From Neocallimastix lanati (nom. inval.) (lineage: Eukaryota > Neocallimastigomycota > Neocallimastigomycetes > Neocallimastigales > Neocallimastigaceae): 64,000 bases of DNA. The first letter of the stretch is position 1, and the number at the start of each line of letters is the position of its first letter. The notes beneath the pieces were generated by a model. It had not been told where the DNA came from. It saw nothing but the letters and a program-made list of their open reading frames with translations, and did not search any database. Location: positions 1-64,000 of the forward strand of contig JACVTC010000063.1 in assembly GCA_016946835.1 (NCBI GenBank), written 5' to 3'. The translations under genes were made by a program, and so were the position numbers. Of the stretch, positions 55,701-64,000 are shown in pieces.

Positions 55701-56245
55701 CAGAACTCTCTATTTTTTTCTTCATTTTCATTGCCAATATTCTTTTTATCGTTACCATTACCCTTTTCATTATCTACTTCTTCTATATTACCATCTTTTT
55801 CATTATTAATATTTGTATAATTACTATCATTTTCATTATTAATACTTGTACCACTACTTTTTACATTATCCACTTCTTCATTAATTTCTTCGAGCTGTTC
55901 ATTATTATTTTTTATTTTTTCTTCTTCTTCATTAATATCTTCTTTATTATTATTTTTTATATTATCATTTCCTACAGTATTATTTCTATTTTCATTATAC
56001 CTTTCAAAAACTTTTTCAGTATTTTCTTCTTTTTCAATTAATTCATTTCTTTTTTGGTTCAAACTACTTTTTACTTCTTTGTTTAATTCACTTGACTTCT
56101 TAAAAGAGGTACTTTTCTCCTTAGAATCATTTAAATTATAATATTGAATATCAAAATCGTCTAGAGTAACTTTTTGCTTATAATATTCACAGTTTATAAC
56201 ATTAATAAAAACTGTTGACAGCAACAGTATTGACTTAATATTCAT
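48548..56245 (-). CDS. Giant secreted multi-lectin protein with C-terminal chitin-binding domains (copy 2)
   Basis: Second copy of the 2,565-aa gene, at offset 39,839 from the first. Length is the same and I found no amino-acid difference, including the slippage-prone Thr linkers. It has the same signal peptide, acidic Asn-rich N-terminus, Ser/Thr-rich segments around a hydrophobic stretch and heptad coiled coil, bulb-lectin-like middle, three ricin-B-like modules and two hevein-type chitin-binding domains. The 5' and 3' flanks are also duplicated, so both copies should be expressed alike if both exist in the genome. Nothing marks either copy as decayed. Whether they are two loci or one locus represented twice cannot be told from sequence alone. 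Confidence 0.93.
49679..49849 (-). repeat. In-gene poly-Thr linker encoded by ACT/ACC triplets (copy 2)
   Basis: Same (GTA)n-based tract as at 9,840-10,010, at residues about 2,132-2,190 of the second giant protein, with no length change. Confidence 0.85.
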
Positions 56246-56936
56246 TTTAATTTTTTATTTATACATATATATATAAATATTTCTTTTATTCTAATTATTA
56301 TTTTCTTAATTTAACTAGCTTAATTTTATTATACTTTTTCTTTTTGTTTTTTTAATATTATATATATATATAATTTATTTCTCTTTTTTTTTTAAAAAAA
56401 AAATTATTTGATATATATAAATATATCTTTTTATTATTTTTTTATTTAAATATATAGTTAAATATATATATCTTTTAAATATTTAAAAAAAAAAACAAAA
56501 AATTATTTATAAAAATAATTTAATCAAAATTTTTTTAAATAATTAATTTATAAACTATACAAAAAACTTTATATATATATAATTTTATTGAATTAAAAAT
56601 TATTTTATAGGAATAATATATTTATATAAAACAATAGAAATTAAAATTTTATTTTTAATATTCATACTTATAAATTAAAAATTACAGGGTTAAATATTTC
56701 TAGTACATTATTATTAATAAACGGATTTTCCTTAAATTTTTAATATTACAAAATATATAATTTTATTTATAATTTAAAATATTTACACTATATATTATTT
56801 ATAAAATTTTTTTAATTAAAATTTAATCCTTTTAATAATTATTTAAAATATATTTATATATTTTAATGTAATTTAAAATATATATTTACAATAAGTAAAT
56901 AATAAATTTGTATACAAAAAAAAAAAGAAAGAAACA

Positions 56937-56980
<44 letters not shown>

Positions 56981-56984
56981 AACA

Positions 56985-57027
<43 letters not shown>

Positions 57028-59720
57028 TTATTTATTATATTTTATAAAAATATTTAAAATGTTTTTTTTTTATCTAGCTAAAATTTAAAAGTAATAAGCA
57101 TAAATTAATTTAAATTAATGTATACACAATAACCAATATTATAAAAATTTAAGTAATTTTTATCAACAATTATAAAACACAATTAAAACTGGATATAATA
57201 TTTACAAAAAAAAAAAAAAAAAAAAAAAAAATAAATAAAAAATAAATAAATAAATAAATAAATAAAATAAAATAAATAAAAAAATAAAAATAAATAAAAA
57301 TAAAAATTAAATTAAATAAAATAATTTAAATTAAAATAAAAAAAAAAAAAAACACAACAATAGAAAAAAAATTATTAAACAAAAATTTTAAAAACATAAT
57401 AAAAAAAGTCATTTTATAAACAAAAAACATAAGTTTCGTTTTTAAATAATAGTATCGATTATATTAATATTTATTATAATGATTTATTTTATATAACGGA
57501 TATAATTCCCCACTATTTTAATTTCAAAAAATTATCTTAAAACAAAATGAAAAAATATATCGTTTAAATAAATAAATAAAAAAAAATAATTATATTATAA
57601 TATTTAATAATATTATATATAAAATTATATAAAATTAGTATATATTAACAAATATTATTTTTTTCTTTTTTTTTTTTTTTGTTATAATTTTTTTTTTAAT
57701 TTATCTTATTAATTTTTGTGATTACTTTTTTCTTTAATCATCAATTACATAATTAAATTATTATTAAATTTAATTTATAGATATTAATAAGAATTATTAA
57801 ATATTAAAGAATTTATCCTTAATTGTTTTTATGCTTAATTTTTATATTAAATAAATTAAAATTTTTTTTTGATTTTATTTTAAAATTTAATGAATAAAAT
57901 TAATTAAGATTATATATATTTATATATAATTTAAATATATTATATTATATTGTATAATATTATATTATATGTATGATCCCCTAAGATGTAACGGAATACA
58001 GTACAACTAAATCTATTAACTTTAATTTATTTATTTTTAATCTAAACTTGTACTAATTGTATATCTATACTTTTTTTTAATATTATTTATAATTTAAAAG
58101 ATAACTTTATAAATAGATACTATAAATATATATATAATTTAATTCATTTCTAAATTACTAATATATTATTGTATTTTATTTTTTTTAAAATAAAAGAAAT
58201 AATAAAAAATATTTAATATATATATAATAACAATTGCAGAAAAAAAATTAAAAAATATATAATAAAAAAAATTTTAATGTGATCGTGATCAATCTAAACA
58301 TATCTATTTAATATTTAAATAATTTCATTTCATAATATTAATTAATTATAATTTTTTTTAACAAATAAAATTTTTATTATATAATATATAAACTTCAAAA
58401 AAATTAATAAATATAGTATTAAATAAATTTATATATTATTCCTTTTTCCTTTTTTTTTTGTGATTTTTCTTTAACAAATCACCAACCTTTAACAAATCAC
58501 CAACTTTAAATTTAAATTATTATATTAAATTTAATTTATAGATATTAATTGTAAACTTTAAATATTAAAAATTTTTAATAATTAATTTTTAAAATTAAAA
58601 AAAAAAAAAAAAAAAAAGGAAAAAAAAGGAAAAAAAAAAAATCTAATTATTTATAATTTTTATTTTTCTTTTTCTTTTTTTTATTTTCTTTTTTTTATGC
58701 TACCTTACACAACTAATTTAATTCGTTTTAATAAATATATTTATTATATGATAAAAAAAAGATGGTATATTTCATGTTTCCCATCTTTATCTAATATACT
58801 AAATATAATTATTTATAAGAAAATGATTAAATTCATTCAATAGAAATAAATTTATTTTATAAACTTTTAAGTTATTAATTATTTATTATATAAAACTTAT
58901 AATACTAATTCTTAAGGTAATTAGTAAACCTCTACTAAATTTATCTAATTTTACAGGTTAATTAGTAACCTTTAAACATTCTTTTTATTATTATCTAATT
59001 TTACTGGACAATTAGTAACATTTTATTAAATAAATATTTTATATTCCTATTTATATTAGTTATCTAAATTAAAGTAATTTTTATAAACAATAATTTTTAC
59101 TAAAGTATTTAACATTTCTAAACAATTACATTTACAAGTTATTTTTATAATTTTATTAATATAATTTTTTTCTATTTAACTATTTAATAATTTTATACTT
59201 ATAATCTATATAATTTTAATATATTTATTTTGATTTATTATTTTTTAAAGTTTCATTCTATATCATATATTTATTAAAATTTTTTTGTAATCTATAACTT
59301 TATGTACCATTTAATAGTATGATAAATAATATAATAATATATTTGTATACAATTTATTTTTACTAAATTAATAATTAATATAAAATATAAAAATATCTTC
59401 TTTTTATATTAATAAAGTTTTTAATAACAATAAATAAGGCTTTATATTAATCTACATATTTTATTATAAAAAATAATCTTACAATTCAAATACAATATTT
59501 AAATTAATGATATACTTTATATATATTTTTTATATTATTTATTATCTATTTATATATAAATTATTAAATTATTTAAAAAAATAAAATATATATATATTTA
59601 TTTTATAATATTTTTATATATAAATTATTTATATACTACTTAATAATATAACAGTATAATATAATTCAACAATTTTTGAACTTTATAAAAATTATTGTAT
59701 TATATTATAAATTTATATAA
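56246..59720. other. AT-rich intergenic region upstream of giant gene copy 2
   Basis: Counterpart of 16,407-19,881. It holds the second copies of the long A-runs (41 A before position 56,979, 38 A after it, 26 A at 57,206-57,231), of the hairpin at 58,758-58,788 and of the three 25-bp repeats at 58,905-59,019. No gene. Confidence 0.8.
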
Positions 59721-59856
59721 TAATTTTTTCCACTTTTCTTATTGTTATATTAAGAAATTTATTTTTATTCGATTATACAAAAGAAATAATTTTTTATTGT
59801 AAAAATAAAGAACAAAATAAAACAATAATAAAAAAATTAAAATAAAAATTAAACAA

Positions 59857-59859
<3 letters not shown>

Positions 59860-59887
<28 letters not shown>

Positions 59888-60000
59888 TAAAATAAAATAA
59901 AATAAAATAAAATAAAATAAAATAAAATAAAATAAAATAAAATAAAATAAAATAAAATAAAATAAAATAAAATAAAATAAAATAAAATAAAATAAAAATT
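59860..60000. repeat. (AAAAT)n array at the right duplication edge
   Basis: About 22 units of AAAAT on the + strand with some AAAAAT at the left. The left-copy equivalent (20,015-20,100) is shorter and mixed. The Phe/Ile/Leu-Tyr frames on the - strand are artefacts of the pentamer. Confidence 0.9.
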
Positions 60001-61218
60001 AAAAAATATAGACAAAACATATAAATACATGTTTATAAATAAATACAAATAAAATAGTATAAATATGTGTAATTTTATTTTTTAAATTTTAATAATATTT
60101 CATAAATTACTAATATTATTAAAAAAATAAAAATAAATATTAATAGACGAAAAGTACAATTACAAATATAAATAAAAATAATAAAAATAATAAAAAAAAT
60201 CTAATATAAAAATATATATACGTTTTTAGTATTCTTTGTATCTAAAAAAATGTAAAATTTCAAAAATACAAAATTAAAAAATAAAAAAAAAAATAAAATA
60301 AATAAAAACAATAAAATAATAATAATAAAAATTATAAAACAAAATTTTAAACAAAAATATAAAAATAAAATATATTGTTCATAAAATTATAAATAGGTTT
60401 AAATATTTAATAATTATTTTATAGTATTGATTAAATTAATTAAAATAATTTATTTTATAAAAATTATATAAATACGTTTTAAATTAATTTAAAAAATTAT
60501 ACAAAAAAAAATCAAAAATATATATTATAATAAAATAAATATACATATTATGAAATTAAATTATATTATATATAAAATTAATTTTTATTAATTTTTAAAT
60601 TATTTATTTTTAATTTTTAACTTGATATTTAATTATATTTTTAATTAATTATTTTTATTATAAATATAAATTAAATTTATAATATTTAAAATTAATTTAA
60701 AAATTATAATAAAATTCACTTTAATATTAAATTTTATTATTATTAATTCATTATAAATAATTACTTCTATTATTTTTAAAGTTTTTTATTTCTATTATAT
60801 AATTTTTAATTTTATTTTATTTTATATTTATTTAATATTACTTTTTAAAAAAGACTTTTTTTAAATATGTTTTATTATTTATTAATTTTTTAATAAATAT
60901 TTATAAATTTTATAAGCATATAAAATATTTCACTTATTTCCTATAGAATTATTTTTATTTATTATTTCGGTTTTTTATTTTTAGTTTTATTTTTTAATAA
61001 ATTTATTTAATTATATTATAATTATTAACAATTTTATTATTGTTTAATAAATTATAATTATAATTAATATTAAAAATTATTTATAAAAAATATAGAATTT
61101 TTAATTTTTTTTTTTTATTTTTAATTATAATTGATTCAATATATTAATTTTTTTTTAAAAAATAATTTTTTATTTTTAATAAAATTTTTATATTTTTAAT
61201 TTTTTATAAATTTTTTAT
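60001..61218. other. AT-rich intergenic region
   Basis: No gene seen. The part 60,030-60,175 resembles 25,550-25,720. The part 60,340-60,600 has a weak overall likeness to 17,520-17,800 (AAACAAAATTTTAAACAAA, TAGTATTGATTAAATTAATT, AATTTATTTTATA), too AT-rich to be sure. It contains the 3' side of the 467-aa gene. Confidence 0.65.
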
Positions 61219-62622
61219 TTAATTTTTTTTTACATAGCATTTTCTGGTTTTAATTTTTTTTTCTGTAGTTTCAGTATTTGAAATTTCGATATTTGGTACT
61301 TCAACATTTGTTTCTTCATCTTTTCGTTCTTCAACGTTTGGTTCTTCAATATTTTGTTCTTCAATATTTGGTTCTTCATCATTTGGTTCTTCAATATTTG
61401 GTTCTTTATTATTTGGTTCTTCAATATTTTGTTTTTCATCATTTTTCTCTTCAATATTTGGTTCTTCAGCGTTTGGTTCTTCAACGTTTGGTTCTTCAAT
61501 ATTTGGTTCTTCAATATTTGGTTCTTTATTATCTTGCTTTTCAACATTTGTTTCTTCATCATTTTGTTCTTTATCATTTGGTTCTTCAATATTTGGTTCT
61601 TTATCATTTGGTTCTTCAATATTTGGTTCTTTATTATTTGGTTCTTCTATATTTTGTTTTTCATCATTTGGTTCTTCATCATTTGGTTCTTCATCATTTG
61701 GTTCTTCAATATTTGGTTCTTCATCATTTGGTTCTTCATCATTTGGTTCTTCAATATTTGGTTTTTCATCATTTGGTTCTTCATCATTTGGTATATCAAC
61801 ATTTGGAGTTTCTACAGCAGAGGCATTAGTTGTGATAGTGGTAGTAGTTGTTGTTGTAGTTGTAGTTGGCTTTTTTGTAGTAGTAGTAGTAGTGGTAATA
61901 GTTGTTGCGGATGGTTTAGTAGTTGGCTTTTTCATAGTGGTATAGGTAGTAGTGGTAGTAGTAGAAGTAGTAGTAGTAGTGGTAGTAGTAGAAGTAGTAG
62001 TACTGGTAGTAGTAGTGGTAGTTGTTTTCTTAGTTGTTTTGGATTTAATTACACCAGAAGCTCTACTTTTACATTCATCAGATAAATATACTTCTATTAA
62101 TTTCTTAATATAATTAATATTGCTATCATTAGCAGATGCAAGATCAATCTTTAAAACTTCTTCATAAGCTTTATTACATTCTTTGTGACTACAATTTTCT
62201 AAAATGTATTTACTTCTTATTTCAAATTCAGAACTTTTATTAATGTATGATTTTGAAATAGGACATAAATTACCATCATTATCTCTTTCACAAATCATAT
62301 TGAAAAGGGCAAATCTAACATTAAGATTATTTAATGAAGGAATACTATAATATTGTCTTGCAAGGTTACAAAACGAAGCTTCTCCATAAGGATTACGGAA
62401 GAACTTTTGACATTTTTCTGACTGATAGATATTACAATTATTAAAGATTTCATTTTGGGAAAGGCCAGCGAAGTTGACATTACATTCATCATATGATGCT
62501 AATTGTGCAAGACATGAATTATAGTAATGCTTCTTTAAGCTTTTAGAAATTGCAAATACTGAATTAGCAGCAACTAAGACAATAAATAACGTTAAAACAG
62601 ACTTCATTTTAGTTATTTTCAC
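61219..62622 (-). CDS. Secreted Cys-rich protein with Thr-rich linker and acidic EEPN repeats (467 aa)
   Basis: A signal peptide is clear: MKITKMKSVLTLFIVLVAAN then SVFA, cleaved probably before ISKSLKK (residue 25). Met-6 is a possible alternative start. The mature N-terminal domain (25-194) has ten Cys in short motifs (SCLAQL, DECNVN, NNCNIY, EKCQKF, SFCNLA, MICERD, NLCPIS, ENCSHK, KECNKA, DECKSR), suggesting a disulphide-rich fold that I do not recognise. Next is a Thr-dominated, probably O-glycosylated region (about 195-268) with KKPTT breaks, then some 170 residues of five-residue units (EEPND, EEPNI, KEPNI; about 274-444), strongly acidic. The tail is basic with one Cys (KKIKTRKCYVKKN). 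No membrane anchor. Likely a secreted or wall-associated protein (inference). Frames on the other strand over 61,278-62,085 are shadows of the 15-bp repeat. Confidence 0.92.
   Translation of the reverse strand: MKITKMKSVLTLFIVLVAANSVFAISKSLKKHYYNSCLAQLASYDECNVNFAGLSQNEIFNNCNIYQSEKCQKFFRNPYGEASFCNLARQYYSIPSLNNLNVRFALFNMICERDNDGNLCPISKSYINKSSEFEIRSKYILENCSHKECNKAYEEVLKIDLASANDSNINYIKKLIEVYLSDECKSRASGVIKSKTTKKTTTTTTTSTTTSTTTTTTTTSTTTTTTYTTMKKPTTKPSATTITTTTTTTKKPTTTTTTTTTTITTNASAVETPNVDIPNDEEPNDEKPNIEEPNDEEPNDEEPNIEEPNDEEPNDEEPNDEKQNIEEPNNKEPNIEEPNDKEPNIEEPNDKEQNDEETNVEKQDNKEPNIEEPNIEEPNVEEPNAEEPNIEEKNDEKQNIEEPNNKEPNIEEPNDEEPNIEEQNIEEPNVEERKDEETNVEVPNIEISNTETTEKKIKTRKCYVKKN
61290..61800 (-). repeat. 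15-bp coding repeat array (EEPN-type pentapeptides)
   Basis: On the + strand it reads as TTTGGTTCTTCAATA or TTTGGTTCTTCATCA, about 34 units. Because the unit is a multiple of three, length changes keep the protein in frame. Variants alter the fifth residue (Asp or Ile) and Glu/Lys at the first. Confidence 0.9.
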
Positions 62623-64000
62623 ACAAATCCCAATTTATTAGAAAAAATTATATTCGTTATTATTTTTATTTCTTCGAATAATATTTTTTTTTGGTTTATC
62701 TTTGTGTTTACAAATCAATTGATTTATAAAATTTTTTGAATTTTTGATTTACTTAAAATTATTTATTAAATTTTGTGGTATTTATACTTTATTTAAAATA
62801 TTATTAATATTATAATTTTAAATATATTTATATATACTAATAATTTCGTTAAAAAATATTTTTAAATCTATGTAATATATCTAAATATATTTCTTATGAT
62901 ATAATTATATTGTTTAATATAAAACATTTATTAAATAATAACGGAAACCAATTCTTAAAATAATAAATAAAAATTAAATATTGATGTAATATATTAAAAT
63001 ATAAATTTTTATATACTAAATTTGTAAAATATTTCATTACTATATAACTTTTTTTATTAATATAATTATTTTTTATATATAACTCATGCATTAAAAATAA
63101 TTTAATATTAATGTAATATACATGGATTAAATAGTTTCAATTATTTAATAAATATAATTATTTTAGAAATATATAAAATATATCAGGATTTACAATATAT
63201 TATTTATTATTAAACTAATATTACAAATATCTTAATAAATACAAATATTTCTTAACCATATATTAAATTTATTAATATTAAATAAAATTTTGAGTAAATA
63301 TTTTAAAAAACCATTTTTTATAATAAATTGCTTTAAATAAAAATTATTATATAACTAAATATAATATATATATTAAAAATAATATAAATTTTAAAATTAT
63401 TCATTTTTTTTTTTTATTTTATACTCTTTTCATTTGTTCGATGAAACAATTTAATATAACTCTAATTAATAGAAATATTTAAAATAAATTAAAAATTGAA
63501 TTACTCATTTGATTTGTATTATTTATTATTTTTTAATGAATCAGAAATAATATTAAAATTAATAGTAACAATTACTGAAGTATTAAAATATTATTAAAGT
63601 TTTTATGTAAATTATTAATTTAATTAAATATAAATTAAATTTTATTATTTTTTTTAAAAAAAAAAGAAAAAAATTAAAGGAGTAAAAAATAAAGTAAAAA
63701 AGGAAAAAAAATAAAAAAAATAGGAGAAAAAATGAAAAAATGAATAAATTAAATAAAATATTAGAAAAAAAAAAAAGTTGAAAATGAATAAATATAAAAA
63801 AAAAGTAGGGATTTGGAAATACAGTAAATTAATAAAAGGGGAAATGGAAAAAGAATAAATAAGAAAAAAGGTTAAAAAAATATAAAAAATTTAAAAAAAA
63901 ATTAAAAAAGAAAAAAGAAAACCAAATAAAAATAAATCTTTTTATTTACAATCTAAAACTTTTATTTTACTTTTATTTGTGATATAATTAAATTATTTAT
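62623..64000. other. AT-rich intergenic DNA at the right edge
   Basis: No gene supported. The first few hundred bases are upstream of the 467-aa gene. The part 63,645-63,930 is a purine-rich tract on the + strand (AAAAAGGAAAAAAAATAAAA, ATAGGAGAAAAAATG and similar) with almost no C. The 65-codon - frame at 62,894-63,091 is AT-driven and not called. Confidence 0.65.

Noticed and set aside
61354-62085. 243-codon + frame antisense to the 467-aa gene
   Set aside because: FFNIWFF periodic translation of the 15-bp coding repeat on the wrong strand.
62894-63091. 65-codon - frame
   Set aside because: Tyr/Asn/Ile/Lys composition expected from AT-rich DNA; no signal or motif.

Overview
This window looks like nuclear DNA of an anaerobic gut fungus (Neocallimastigomycota, the Neocallimastix/Piromyces/Anaeromyces group). 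The identification is inferred from three things. Intergenic DNA is extremely AT-rich, with poly-A and AAT arrays, around intronless genes of visibly higher GC. There is an ankyrin protein with the 39-residue 'IDYANSKNIILNINEK' style of repeat typical of this phylum. The secreted proteins are Asn/Thr-rich and carry Thr-tract linkers and lectin or chitin-binding modules. No rRNA, tRNA, CRISPR array or transposase was recognised.

Layout. 1-7,240: A-rich AAT/AGT simple-sequence mosaic with several minisatellites (51, 39, 36, 33 and 42 bp units). 8,709-16,406 (-): a 2,565-aa secreted multi-lectin protein. 16,407-21,163: AT-rich non-coding DNA. 21,164-25,153 (+): a 1,329-aa secreted orphan. 26,165-28,723 (-): an 852-aa ankyrin solenoid. 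29,140-39,840: a second, longer simple-sequence domain containing a dead PI-PLC gene (33,639-34,509) and a 3.9-kb A-rich array. 39,841-47,080 and 48,548-56,245 repeat the left part of the window almost base for base. 61,219-62,622 (-): a 467-aa secreted Cys-rich protein with Thr-rich and acidic-repeat regions. The rest is AT-rich non-coding DNA.

The dominant structural fact is a direct duplication. Positions 1 to about 19,881 recur at 39,841 to about 59,720, with the same giant gene and only a few 1-3 bp length changes in homopolymers and AAT runs. Past 19,881 the copies diverge within a few dozen bases and homology fades out in AAAAT repeats near 20,110/60,000. The arrangement is A-B-A with a spacing of about 39.84 kb. 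It is either a very recent duplication or gene conversion, or an assembly or haplotype-joining artefact.

Functionally, four of the five intact CDS copies encode secreted proteins with signal peptides. Three of them (both giant copies and the 467-aa protein) have Thr-rich linkers, and the giant one ends in two hevein-type chitin-binding domains after three ricin-type lectin modules. The likely theme is extracellular or cell-wall surface biology (inference). The ankyrin protein is the only intracellular product. The simple-sequence domains are not featureless: blocks of them are paralogous to each other at several scales.
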